From: Psychrobacter glaciei
GTDB lineage: Bacteria > Pseudomonadota > Gammaproteobacteria > Pseudomonadales > Moraxellaceae
NCBI RefSeq assembly: GCF_014652895.1
Contig: NZ_BMZR01000007.1
Coordinates: forward strand, 49,496-113,495
Reading direction: 5' to 3'
Length of the DNA: 64,000 nucleotides
In this document: in pieces, positions 16,851-24,779 of the stretch
How positions within the stretch are numbered: the stretch's first letter is position 1
How the letters are laid out: each line of letters begins with the position of its first letter
Notes under the pieces: generated by a model
Told to the model about the DNA's origin: nothing
The model's input: the letters and a program-made list of their open reading frames with translations, nothing else
The model's database searches: none
Made by a program: the position numbers and the translations under genes

Positions 16851-17174
16851 AAAGGCAAACCTTTTATACAGTAGCGACAAGTAATATGCCGCTAAAAATA
16901 AGTCAATTGAATATTGCTAATAAATAAGATGTTTTAATTATGCTCATTTTGAGCATAAATACAAGTGTTTTTTTATAACTGCCTCGATGAAAGTACTTAT
17001 TTTTTAACTCATCAGACCGTAAAGTCGTTTAATAAGCCGCAGTTTTAGTTTTGTAGAATTACAACGGCAGGCTATGATAGTCTGGGATTCACGTTATACT
17101 CATCTACAGTATCAAAGCCGCATTTTATGAACTTATTATTCAATGACTACATTTAAAGGATTGTCGCCAAAACT
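16851..17174. other. Divergent regulatory region between nadA and the NadQ-like gene
   Basis: This AT-rich stretch of 324 bases separates two divergently transcribed genes and must hold both promoters. Its one clear structure is the palindrome at 16938-16958. No coding frame or miniature element is visible. AAAGGA lies at 17155-17160, 14 bases from the ATG of the regulator, a rather long spacing. Confidence 0.5.
16938..16958. promoter_or_regulatory. Probable NadQ/NrtR-type operator of nadAB
   Basis: A perfect dyad with nine-base arms and a TTT centre, core TATGCTCATTTTGAGCATA, lies between nadA and the NUDIX-like regulator gene. An almost identical 21-mer (two mismatches) precedes nadC at 18490. 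Two copies in front of the two NAD transcription units, with a regulator gene between them, indicate an operator for NAD-responsive repression. Confidence 0.72.
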
Positions 17175-18209
17175 ATGACTTTGTCTTATTCACATGCGCA
17201 TCAACAGGGAAGTGGCACCACTGAAGTGGTCGCGGTGCTAGTCGCCATCACTGACCACACAGCCCGTGTATTAACAGTGGATCAAGGCAAGCTGCTGCCC
17301 AATGGTCCTTTGATGCCGTTGCATCGCTCTTTGCAAGCAGGCGTGCGTCAATGGGTGGAGGAGCAGACACAGCAACCGCTTGGTTATCTGGAGCAGTTAT
17401 ATACCTTTGTTGATACCAATAGACGTAATATCGATGGTCATGCGCTTGTTTATGTGAGCTATTTGGGTTTGGTGCAAGAGACGCAGATGCAAGAGCTACA
17501 AAGCGAGGCACTGTGGCGAGATTGGTATGATTATTTCCCGTGGGAAAATCACTTAGATGGTATGCCCAGTATCATCACAGACTTTATCGTACCTGTACTA
17601 TTGGAATGGGCAAATACTGCCGAAGACTTGATTGTGCAACAGCGTCGACGCCAGCGTATTGGGTTGTGTTGGGGACTGAGTGAGACGTTTTTAGCAGGTG
17701 GCGAACTGACAGACACAGACTTGGTTGGCGACCATGCTCATGAAAGTAGGGAGTGGATCGCAGAGCACGTACTGCTCCGCTATGAGATGCTGTATGAAGG
17801 GGGGCTGATACCCGAAGCACCCAATTACCCGCCAACTTATCAAGCCGTTGTCTTGCCAGACGATTGGTCACAACGTATAGGCGTCCCGATGTATTACGAT
17901 CATCGACGCGTGATTGCGACGGCTATTTCGAGACTGCGTGCTAAGATTGAATACAGACCGCTTATTTTTGGTTTGATGCCAGACGTTTTTACTTTATCGC
18001 AGTTGCAGCAAAGCGTCGAGGCTTTATCAGGGGTGCGTCTGCATAAGCAGAATTTTCGCCGTTTGCTTGATTCACAAAACTTAGTGATGGAGACAGGAGA
18101 GAGTAGTAGCGCTCAGCGCGGTCGACCTGCCAAGCTCTATCGCTTCCGCCACGATATTGAGCTGCAAAGCTTGCTAATGGACAGCAAATTGCCCAAACGA
18201 AACAAATAG
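17175..18209 (+). CDS. nadQ: NadQ/NrtR-like regulator of NAD synthesis
   Basis: This 344-residue protein resembles NUDIX-like NAD regulators: an N-terminal NUDIX-type fold (about residues 15-165) and a C-terminal winged-helix domain (about 235-335, with LSGVRLHKQNFRRLLDSQNL and a SAQRGRPAKLYRFRHD wing). The NUDIX box is degenerate (AGVRQWVEEQTQQPLGY in place of R-E-x2-E-E-x-G), so it probably senses a nucleotide rather than hydrolysing it. It sits between nadBA and nadC, both preceded by the same palindrome, strongly suggesting a repressor of these genes. The name nadQ is assigned by this context and by resemblance to alphaproteobacterial NadQ; NrtR is the alternative. Confidence 0.75.
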   Translation: MTLSYSHAHQQGSGTTEVVAVLVAITDHTARVLTVDQGKLLPNGPLMPLHRSLQAGVRQWVEEQTQQPLGYLEQLYTFVDTNRRNIDGHALVYVSYLGLVQETQMQELQSEALWRDWYDYFPWENHLDGMPSIITDFIVPVLLEWANTAEDLIVQQRRRQRIGLCWGLSETFLAGGELTDTDLVGDHAHESREWIAEHVLLRYEMLYEGGLIPEAPNYPPTYQAVVLPDDWSQRIGVPMYYDHRRVIATAISRLRAKIEYRPLIFGLMPDVFTLSQLQQSVEALSGVRLHKQNFRRLLDSQNLVMETGESSSAQRGRPAKLYRFRHDIELQSLLMDSKLPKRNK

Positions 18210-18265
18210 TTGTCAGATTATTCCTACGATATTTCTGCCATATGCTGTGTTTATAAACGTTGACT

Positions 18266-18436
18266 AGGGCGTGTCCTCATTTTGAAAATGGTGATAAAAA
18301 TGAGATAAATTGCAGCCAAACAAGAAAAATAGCACAGATAATATCATGATATTGACCAGCTATTTGACGCAGTTTGGCAAGATTTAGCCATTTTTAGCCC
18401 ATTTAGGCGCTTTCGTTCAGATTGAGGGCACGCCCT
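18266..18436 (+). mobile_element. Miniature inverted-repeat element, group A (copy 1)
   Basis: About 171 bases are bounded by AGGGCGTGTCCTCA and TGAGGGCACGCCCT, inverted ends with 13 of 14 matches. It is flanked by TA on both sides, which may be the target duplication, as with elements moved by IS630/Tc1-type transposases. There is no reading frame. The interior contains CCAGCTATTTGACGCAGTTT and a degenerate palindrome. A second full copy is at 51298-51467; right-half fragments occur at 59565, 61083 and, as scraps, at 22233 and 25052. Confidence 0.72.
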
Positions 18437-18489
18437 AAACACATAAAATACCGACCTATCCTTGCGGGAAGGCTAACTTTGCGCTATAT

Positions 18490-18510
18490 TTATGCTCATT
18501 TTGAGTTTAA
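18490..18510. promoter_or_regulatory. Probable NadQ/NrtR-type operator of nadC
   Basis: The core TATGCTCATTTTGAGTTTA matches the nadA operator at all but two positions in 21. It lies 45 bases before the nadC start, a place where bound repressor would block initiation. Confidence 0.7.
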
Positions 18511-18555
18511 ATCAATCGAATTTATATTCATAGCATACTTATATAAGGGTTAAAG

Positions 18556-19416
18556 ATGACAGTTGAACGAGAGCCAGCGTTGGATGAAGTATTGCTTAAG
18601 CCTTTGGTTGAGGCTGCCCTCACTGAAGACTTGGGTCGACGCGGAGATGTGACTTCGCAAGCCACCATTCCCGCCGATATGCAGGCGCAGCTCCAGATTA
18701 AGGCGCGCCAAGCAGGCGTGGTTTGCGGTATGGATTTGGCGCGTCTGTCTTTTGCTTTGGTTGATGCGCAGATAGAGTTTATCGCTCAGGTCATCGATGG
18801 TGAGAAGGTTGATGCAGATACAGTATTGGCTATCGTACGTGGTAATGCACGTCATCTATTAACGGCAGAGCGTACGGCATTGAATTTCATGACGCATTTG
18901 AGTGGTATTGCGACGGCGACACAGCAGATTGTCGATACTGTGGCGGATTATCCTGCGCAAATTACCTGTACGCGCAAGACCATTCCCGGTTTACGTATCG
19001 TGCAAAAATACGCGGTGCGCTGCGGCGGTGGTCGCAATCATCGCTTGGGCTTAGATGATGCAATTTTGATCAAAGACAATCATATTGCTATTGCAGGCGA
19101 TATTAAAACAGCTATCAAGCAAGCACAAAATTTCGCGGGTCATCTCATTCCGATTGAAGTGGAAGTCGATACGCTAGCGCAATTAGAGCAGGCTTTGGAC
19201 GCTGGTGTGAGCTTGGTACTATTAGACAACATGCCACCTGAAATATTATCGCAGGCAGTGGCCATGTGTAAAGGTCGCGCCAAGACAGAAGCCTCTGGTG
19301 GCATTACTCCTGAGACTGTGCAAGCGGTCGCAAAAACGGGCGTTGATTTCATTGCGATGGGTTATTTGACGCATAGTACCACTGCTCTAGATATCGGTCT
19401 TGATTTTAGTGCGTAA
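18556..19416 (+). CDS. nadC: Nicotinate-nucleotide pyrophosphorylase (quinolinate phosphoribosyltransferase)
   Basis: NadC converts quinolinate and phosphoribosyl pyrophosphate into nicotinate mononucleotide, completing the de novo branch begun by NadB and NadA. The 286-residue protein has EDLGRRGDVTSQ near residue 20, ERTALNFMTHLSGIAT, the basic TCTRKTIPGLR, and LGLDDAILIKDNH, all diagnostic, and a C-terminal EASGGITPETV. It is usual length. It forms its own transcription unit, separated from the regulator by a group A element, and is preceded by the shared palindrome. Confidence 0.96.
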   Translation: MTVEREPALDEVLLKPLVEAALTEDLGRRGDVTSQATIPADMQAQLQIKARQAGVVCGMDLARLSFALVDAQIEFIAQVIDGEKVDADTVLAIVRGNARHLLTAERTALNFMTHLSGIATATQQIVDTVADYPAQITCTRKTIPGLRIVQKYAVRCGGGRNHRLGLDDAILIKDNHIAIAGDIKTAIKQAQNFAGHLIPIEVEVDTLAQLEQALDAGVSLVLLDNMPPEILSQAVAMCKGRAKTEASGGITPETVQAVAKTGVDFIAMGYLTHSTTALDIGLDFSA

Positions 19417-19826
19417 CGTTTGACTTTATATAGTCAGTTCAATATAAAAAAGAGACAGTGTGACTGATATAAATTTTTTGTAGTCTCTGTCTGCGTAGGC
19501 ACAGCAAGCAAGAAAAATTTATACCAGTCACGCATTATAATGTCGTGTATCTATTTTATTTAGTATCGACTATAACGGGGTAACGCCCCGCCTTTATTAG
19601 CACTGTTAATACGATTATTCATCCGTTAAAAGTTGCTGAGCGACCTACGATAATCAGCTATTGCCGCTAATGCGCTTATATCAGAATGTTAAGCAAAGTT
19701 AATGATTTAATTAGCTTATCTGCCTATGCTACAATGTCACTGCTAACCGCCTATTGGTCATCGTTGCACTCGCACGATGGCCTTATCTTTTTGCCCAAGT
19801 TTTACCGATAGATAAGCGAGCGCTCA
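19417..19826. other. Intergenic region between nadC and marC
   Basis: Of these 410 bases, 19429-19574 is a group C miniature element. The rest, including ACGGGGTAACGCCCCG at 19575-19590 (a GGGG/CCCC hairpin just after the element), is non-coding. No convincing promoter was identified. Confidence 0.5.
19429..19574 (+). mobile_element. Miniature inverted-repeat element, group C (copy 2)
   Basis: About 146 bases run from TATAGTCAGTTCAATATAAA to TAGTATCGACTATA. The left end is the same as that of group B elements (41168, 60806), whereas the core GTAGGCACAGCAAGCAAG is shared with group C copies at 12667 and 58017. An inner pair GTGTGACTG ... CCAGTCACGC frames the core. It is non-coding. Confidence 0.65.
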
Positions 19827-20468
19827 GTGGATACTGAAATTATTAAAATCATCTTAGCCTTTGTGGTTTTGATTAATCCTTTTGCAGCTTTGACGCTGTT
19901 CTTGGACTTGACGCGCGGCTACTCGATGATTGATCGACGTAAAGTAGCACGCATTGCCTGCTTGACTATTTTTATCACCATCAGCTTTTTCACCGTGGCA
20001 GGCGAGGTGCTTCTAAAGGCACTTGGTATCTCTATTGGCTCGTTCCAGCTGGCAGGCGGTATATTGGTATTTTTGATTGCCTTGAACATGATGAATGGCG
20101 ATGGTAACCCCGCTAAGCCTGATCAAGAAAATTTCGATGTTGAATACGATAAACACGCACTACCAAGTACCGCCTCAGCAGTAGTACCACTGGCTATTCC
20201 TATGATGATTGGACCGGGTGGTATCTCTACGGTTATTATTTATTCTTCTCAAGTTTCAGGCATGTTGCGTGTTTCTGCGGTTATCGTTGCAGGCTTTTTA
20301 ATCAGTCTTTTTTGCTATTTGGCATTGATGGCGGCAGGTCGTATTAGCCGTTTATTGGGTGATACTGGGCTTAATATCATGAGCCGAATCATGGGTATGT
20401 TATTGGCTGCAGTTTCTATTGAAATTATCGTCAATGGATTGCGTACGTTATTTCCTAATTTAATATAG
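19827..20468 (+). CDS. MarC-family (UPF0056) integral membrane protein
   Basis: This 213-residue protein has about six membrane helices. It begins DTEIIKIILAFVVLINPFAA and contains PLAIPMMIGPGGISTVIIY and a final IMSRIMGMLLAAVSIEIIVN, all matching the MarC family, whose role is not settled (once proposed for multiple antibiotic resistance, later disputed). The start is GTG at 19827; no good Shine-Dalgarno site is seen. It is monocistronic with a strong terminator directly after it. Confidence 0.88.
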   Translation: MDTEIIKIILAFVVLINPFAALTLFLDLTRGYSMIDRRKVARIACLTIFITISFFTVAGEVLLKALGISIGSFQLAGGILVFLIALNMMNGDGNPAKPDQENFDVEYDKHALPSTASAVVPLAIPMMIGPGGISTVIIYSSQVSGMLRVSAVIVAGFLISLFCYLALMAAGRISRLLGDTGLNIMSRIMGMLLAAVSIEIIVNGLRTLFPNLI

Positions 20469-20483
20469 CTTTTGTTAATCCTA

Positions 20484-20524
20484 AAAAAACCCAAACACGT
20501 TTATAGAATGTGTTTGGGTTTTTT
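20484..20524 (+). terminator. Strong terminator after marC
   Basis: A 15-bp perfect stem (AAAAAACCCAAACAC / GTGTTTGGGTTTTTT) with an 11-base loop lies 15 bases after the stop codon. The U-tract is part of the stem, so it can work in both directions. Confidence 0.88.
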
Positions 20525-20555
20525 GATTTTAAATGTACATTTATATGAACTTGAC

Positions 20556-20662
20556 TGTAGTCGGTTCAATTTAAAAGTGGTACAAGGCAACCAAGTGTAG
20601 ATGTATATTTAATACCTCAAGCGAGGTTAACGCTGTAACGCTTTTATAGTGGATTGAATATA
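20556..20662 (+). mobile_element. Diverged group B miniature element
   Basis: The stretch begins TGTAGTCGGTTCAATTTAAA and ends TTTTATAGTGGATTGAATAT, whose complement matches group B ends (TATAGTCAGTTCAATATAA). The core has GTACAAGGCAACCAAGTG in common style with the copy at 60806 but is otherwise diverged. It is non-coding and sits between convergent marC and argO-like genes. Confidence 0.5.
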
Positions 20663-20672
20663 TAGCTGTTTT

Positions 20673-21281
20673 CTAACTTTGGTATAGATGCCAAGCCAAG
20701 TAAAACATCAATATACCCACCAAGGCATCAAGTATATTCCACGCTTTTGGCTTGGCAAACAGAGGTCTGAGTAAGCGCGCGCTATAGCCTAATGCAAAGA
20801 AGAAAAAGAATGAGGCACTGACAGCCCCAACCGCAAAGGCCAGTTTACTACTAGCGCCAGTTGAAACCATGCCAACGAGCACCAAGGTATCTAGATAGAC
20901 ATGTGGGTTGAGCCAAGTAAAGCCAAAGCAGAGCAATAGCGCCTTTTTTAAACTGGTCACAACTTGTCCATCGACGGTGAGCGCATGGGATAGGCGTATA
21001 CTGGCATACAAGCTTTGAATGCCATAGCCCAGCAAAAATATGACGCCCGCAATTTTGGCAATGTTGACGACTTGCGGATACTGAGCGGTCACCGCGCCAA
21101 AGCCCGCAACACCTGCAGAGATTAAAAACGCATCGCTGACCGCACAGAATAGACAGATAAAAAAGATGTGCTCGCGTTTGAGTCCTTGTTTAAGCACAAA
21201 GGCATTCTGTGAACCAATCGCGATAATGAGCGATAATCCCAGCAAAAAACCAGAAATATAATCGGGTGCATTCATAACCAT
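20673..21281 (-). CDS. LysE/ArgO-family amino-acid exporter
   Basis: This membrane protein of 202 residues has about six helices and the LysE-family N-terminal motif SLIIAIGSQNAFVLKQGLKR. The stretch GFTWLNPHVYLDTLVLVG fits ArgO/LysE exporters of basic amino acids, which lower toxic intracellular arginine or lysine. Substrate cannot be fixed from sequence. The first ATG (21281) and one two codons later (21275) are both possible; neither has a strong Shine-Dalgarno site. In related bacteria such genes are often controlled by a LysR-type ArgP protein, but none is adjacent. Confidence 0.88.
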   Translation of the reverse strand: MVMNAPDYISGFLLGLSLIIAIGSQNAFVLKQGLKREHIFFICLFCAVSDAFLISAGVAGFGAVTAQYPQVVNIAKIAGVIFLLGYGIQSLYASIRLSHALTVDGQVVTSLKKALLLCFGFTWLNPHVYLDTLVLVGMVSTGASSKLAFAVGAVSASFFFFFALGYSARLLRPLFAKPKAWNILDALVGILMFYLAWHLYQS

Positions 21282-21367
21282 TTACTCAATGTTAAAGACC
21301 AAAACGTTGACGTTTGCTTACTGGCAGCGTGACAAAAAACTGTTAAGATAAGGGATTGAGTGGTCGA

Positions 21368-22186
21368 ATGCAATCAGTAAATGGGCAAGGGGCAGAGCAG
21401 AACATGGTCGTAAGTTTGACAAGAATGTTACAGTCATTTGGGCAAGCTCAAGATGATTTGCCAACGCGAGCTGCCAAACATGTTCAGCAAGGCGCCATCG
21501 CTCCTAATGCAGAAGATGATGCCAGTCCTGCTGATAGTATTATCCACAATCAAGACAGTGCTCGTGATGAAAACGCCATTAGTGAGCGCTTACCACTGAC
21601 TCCTCCTGAGCGTGCCGATCGTATCTGCCAAGCGTTATCACAAGTCAATGATATTCGGACGCCAACGCCACTGACCGATCGCTATTTGTCCAATCGTGCG
21701 GCGATGCGCCCGACCAACAGACCGCCTTTCGACCCCGATACCCTATGGTATCTCAAACATGGACGCTGTCCGATTATGACTGAGCTTATTGATGTGGTTG
21801 ATGAGGCCACCCTAAATGCTATGCCTATAGAAGCTGTTGCGATACTAGATCGAATTAACGGCAAGCTCAAGCGTTACCGTGAGTGGAGCAGTGAGCTCAA
21901 CGAGCAGCAACAGCAGCAACATAACGAGCGTCAGTTTGTTATCGACAAGCTAGTATCCGAGAGCATTCCAGAAGCACTACATCATTATGAGCAGTTGCAA
22001 CGTTTTAGTCCGCATCGCACCAAAAACACGATGATGCAGGGAAAAATGACCGCAGGCGACATGCTGACTGATTTGTTTTTAGAAATTGATTATGAGCTTG
22101 ATGAGTTATTGGACGAGTTGCATCAAACGGTTATGAATCGTCTTGCCTCAACGCACCGTTATGTCAAAAGCCGTACGAAAAGCTAA
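21368..22186 (+). CDS. Unknown protein, member 1 of a tandem paralogous trio
   Basis: I do not recognise this soluble protein of about 272 residues. Residues 1-90 look disordered (Gln, Asp, Ser, Ala). The C-terminal 140 residues are helical and include SSELNEQQQQQHNERQ, then FVIDKLVSESIPEALHHY, and finally LTDLFLEIDYELDELLDE. The same pair of segments recurs with similar spacing in the next two genes. A TTG at 21356 opens the frame but follows AAGGGA directly; the ATG at 21368 is better spaced. It carries no signal peptide or membrane helix, unlike its two neighbours. It is divergent from the argO-like gene. Confidence 0.72.
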   Translation: MQSVNGQGAEQNMVVSLTRMLQSFGQAQDDLPTRAAKHVQQGAIAPNAEDDASPADSIIHNQDSARDENAISERLPLTPPERADRICQALSQVNDIRTPTPLTDRYLSNRAAMRPTNRPPFDPDTLWYLKHGRCPIMTELIDVVDEATLNAMPIEAVAILDRINGKLKRYREWSSELNEQQQQQHNERQFVIDKLVSESIPEALHHYEQLQRFSPHRTKNTMMQGKMTAGDMLTDLFLEIDYELDELLDELHQTVMNRLASTHRYVKSRTKS

Positions 22187-22232
22187 TGGCTGTTAATTAT
22201 CATCATCAAATTAACATAAGTCAGTGCTGTGA

Positions 22233-22253
22233 TTGAATTGAGGACACGGCTTG
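22233..22253 (+). repeat. Terminal scrap of a group A element
   Basis: TGAATTGAGGACACGGCTT resembles the right end of group A elements (TCAGATTGAGGACATGCCCT). No left half remains. Confidence 0.4.
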
Positions 22254-22382
22254 AACACAAGCGACGCAATGCATAACAATATAGGGCTTTAATGAAGCCT
22301 TATTTTTTTGTTTAATCTTATAGAGTTAAGCGTTTTAATATTATCTATAATAATAACTACGATGAATAATAAGGACAATCCT

Positions 22383-23060
22383 ATGACCCAAGTAACGGCG
22401 ATGTTAGTGATGTTTGTTTTATACGGGATGCTACCAGCAGCTGGGTTATATCTAGGATATCGTGGTATCAAAAAAGTGACCGCGCCCAAAATGCTTGAAT
22501 ATAAAGCGATGCCGCAGTTGGGTTATATTCCTGAAAAAAGTTTACCCATGGAAGTCAAAACAGCCCTTGACCAAATCAATGGAAAAGGCGAAAAGCTACG
22601 TGTCATTTATGGCGATACCAATAATGATGGCAAGATAGATGATAAAGATACCGTTAACGAAACCTATATTATGATTCAAAACTTGATGGACAGACATATT
22701 CCGCTAGCGGTAGCTGACTATCGACGCTTGCATGACTTAGATGTGGGGGATGGGGCGCTTGCTGATACCACTAAGATTAAGCATTCTAATGTCACCGGAA
22801 AAGAGGCGTTGCTAGACGTACTGAGTACCATTAATACTCAGTTTGATGATTTGCTAAATGCCTCATATCACCAAGATGGACAAAAATTGCTCGCAACCAA
22901 TCGCTATTTGCAACAGCGTTTTGATAATCCAATAGCCAGTACCCAAATTGAGCACTCTAGCAATCAAGAGATAGGCAATCACGGCAGTGGTGATGCTACC
23001 GGCAGTGCGATAGAAAACCCGAGTAATAAAGGCCCTAAAGCTGAAGACATTAAGTTATAA
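22383..23060 (+). CDS. Unknown membrane-anchored protein, member 2 of the trio
   Basis: This protein of about 225 residues starts with one hydrophobic helix (AMLVMFVLYGMLPAAGLYLG), then a cytoplasm-like helical region and a low-complexity tail rich in Ser, Asn and Gly. AAGGA lies seven bases before the ATG at 22383; longer starts, including a TTG at 22308, lack such a site. The segment DTNNDGKIDDKD at about residue 80 resembles a dockerin/EF-hand calcium loop (D-x-N-x-D-G-x-I-x-x-x-D). IMIQNLMDRHIPLAVADY and LLDVLSTINTQFDDLLNA match segments of the flanking genes. Function is unknown. Confidence 0.75.
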   Translation: MTQVTAMLVMFVLYGMLPAAGLYLGYRGIKKVTAPKMLEYKAMPQLGYIPEKSLPMEVKTALDQINGKGEKLRVIYGDTNNDGKIDDKDTVNETYIMIQNLMDRHIPLAVADYRRLHDLDVGDGALADTTKIKHSNVTGKEALLDVLSTINTQFDDLLNASYHQDGQKLLATNRYLQQRFDNPIASTQIEHSSNQEIGNHGSGDATGSAIENPSNKGPKAEDIKL

Positions 23061-23150
23061 AATATCAAACGATCGATAAAGAATGATCAGTGCTAAACCG
23101 TCAGCCAGATGATTGAGCGATAAAGAGTAAGTTACAAAGAGTAAATATAT

Positions 23151-23723
23151 ATGAGCATATTAATCGGCGTTGGGGTTGTGACAACCGTCACGGTCGTTTA
23201 TTTGGGTAAAAAAGGCTGGCAAGCTTTGCATAAAGCCGTTGGTATTACGCCAGGTGTGCTTACTTATCAAGATTATGATGCGCCGCTATCACTATCTACA
23301 TTGTCACCATCTACTATAAAGTGGCAACAGCTTGATCTAAACAACAAGCATCTCCAAAGCTTATCAGAACAACACTTGCGCCAATTAAAACGTATCGATG
23401 AAAAAGTTAATCACTATCAACGCTATCAAAAGGCCCTGCAAGCGCAACATAAAATGCCCGAACTCACAGAAGCGCAGTTTGTGTTGCATAAGCTGCTGCA
23501 TACGCGTTTGCCCGAAATGCTCGCCAGTCACTACCATCTAGCGAATGTGAATATAAATGCTCACAATGTGAGTAATGACAAGAAAGCAGAAGCGAGTGCG
23601 TTATTACAACAGGTATTCAATAATATTGAGCAGCGTTTAGATAATCTGTTAGCGCAAATGGACACGCAGCAGTTGCAAGATTTACGAGTCATGAAAAACT
23701 ATATTAATAGTCATGATAGCTAA
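23151..23723 (+). CDS. Unknown membrane-anchored protein, member 3 of the trio
   Basis: The 190-residue product begins with a hydrophobic helix (ILIGVGVVTTVTVVYLG) and continues as a helical soluble domain. Segments FVLHKLLHTRLPEMLASH and LLQQVFNNIEQRLDNLLA align with those of the two genes upstream, implying common descent. It lies 90 bases after member 2 and ends near a bidirectional terminator shared with the convergent rluB-like gene. No enzyme motif is visible. The name cannot be given; a role as a set of interacting membrane-associated proteins is only a guess. Confidence 0.75.
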   Translation: MSILIGVGVVTTVTVVYLGKKGWQALHKAVGITPGVLTYQDYDAPLSLSTLSPSTIKWQQLDLNNKHLQSLSEQHLRQLKRIDEKVNHYQRYQKALQAQHKMPELTEAQFVLHKLLHTRLPEMLASHYHLANVNINAHNVSNDKKAEASALLQQVFNNIEQRLDNLLAQMDTQQLQDLRVMKNYINSHDS

Positions 23724-23758
23724 ATATTGGGTTAGTAAAATTATTATAAAAAACCCAT

Positions 23759-23799
23759 AAAAAAGCTGCCCATAAATATTCATTATGGGCAGCTTTTTT
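23759..23799. terminator. Bidirectional terminator between the trio and rluB
   Basis: A 17-bp perfect stem AAAAAAGCTGCCCATAA / TTATGGGCAGCTTTTTT with a seven-base loop separates the convergent genes; both strands end in a T-run. Confidence 0.9.
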
Positions 23800-23831
23800 A
23801 TGGTCTAATTTAAATCTATTGCAGGTTTAAA

Positions 23832-24779
23832 TTAACGCTTGTCGTTGCGGTCACGGGTATTGCGTGTACCACGACTGGCAGGGCTAGCACTGCTTTTAGG
23901 CTTCGCGCTGCTGTTGCGATTGTCGCTACCACTGCGGCTATCGCTACGACTGTCAGTAGTGCGACGTGCTTTAAGTGGTTTGTTTCTGATACGCTCTTGC
24001 TTCTCTTTCGCCGCGCCATGTAGACCCGTACCATAACGTGGACGTAAGCTCACTAGATCAGTCAAGGTATTGATGTCTTTTCTGTCGAGCTCTAAGAAAC
24101 GACCAGTACGCAACTCTTTTGGTAATGCAATCGTGCCATAGCGCGTACGCAGTAGACGACTCACTTTTAGGCCTTGCGACTCAAATAAGCGACGTACTTC
24201 GCGGTTACGACCTTCTTTTAGCTGGACGTGATACCATTTATTGACGCCTTCACCGCCGCCTTCTTTGATATCTTCAAACTTTGCTATACCGTCTTCTAAC
24301 ATCACGCCAGCTGTTAACGCACGCGCGATATCAGACGTCACTTCACCCAATACACGTACTGCGTATTCACGAGTGACTTCACCAGAGGGATGCATCAAGC
24401 GATGCGCCATTTCACCATCATTGGTAAACAATAACAGACCTGTTGAGTTAATATCCAAGCGTCCGACCATGACCCAGCGATCATGAGTCAGCTTCGGCAA
24501 ACGCTCAAAGACCGTTGGACGACCTTCTGGATCATTGGCAGAGCACACTTCACCTTCAGGCTTATAGTAAGCCAATACGCGGCGACGCTTCTCATTTTCG
24601 GCAGTATATTTAATTTGACGACCATCAACACGAATCTCATCACCTGGTTCGACGCGATCACCGATGGTTGCCGGGCCGTTATTGACTGTTACGCGTCCAG
24701 ATTTAATAACTTCTTCCATCTGACGACGTGAGCCAAGCCCCATACGAGCGAGCGCTTTCTGTAATTTTTCATCTTTCAT
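23832..24779 (-). CDS. rluB: Ribosomal large-subunit pseudouridine synthase, RluB type
   Basis: This 315-residue protein has an N-terminal S4 RNA-binding domain (LQKALARMGLGSRRQMEEVI), the RsuA-family catalytic motif GRLDINSTGLLLFTNDG (active Asp) and the later GRNREVRRLFESQGLKVSRL. RluB modifies U2605 of 23S rRNA; RluE/RsuA are alternatives but the length and S4 domain fit RluB. The last 70 residues form an Arg/Ser/Asp-rich disordered tail, common for RluB. The ATG at 24779 has AAGGA seven bases upstream; one at 24785 is too close to that site. Confidence 0.9.
   Translation of the reverse strand: MKDEKLQKALARMGLGSRRQMEEVIKSGRVTVNNGPATIGDRVEPGDEIRVDGRQIKYTAENEKRRRVLAYYKPEGEVCSANDPEGRPTVFERLPKLTHDRWVMVGRLDINSTGLLLFTNDGEMAHRLMHPSGEVTREYAVRVLGEVTSDIARALTAGVMLEDGIAKFEDIKEGGGEGVNKWYHVQLKEGRNREVRRLFESQGLKVSRLLRTRYGTIALPKELRTGRFLELDRKDINTLTDLVSLRPRYGTGLHGAAKEKQERIRNKPLKARRTTDSRSDSRSGSDNRNSSAKPKSSASPASRGTRNTRDRNDKR

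Larger units (their letters stand above)
18210..18555. other. Intergenic region upstream of nadC
   Basis: Half of these 346 bases is the group A miniature element (18266-18436); the nadC operator lies at 18490-18510. No coding frame is convincing. Confidence 0.6.
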
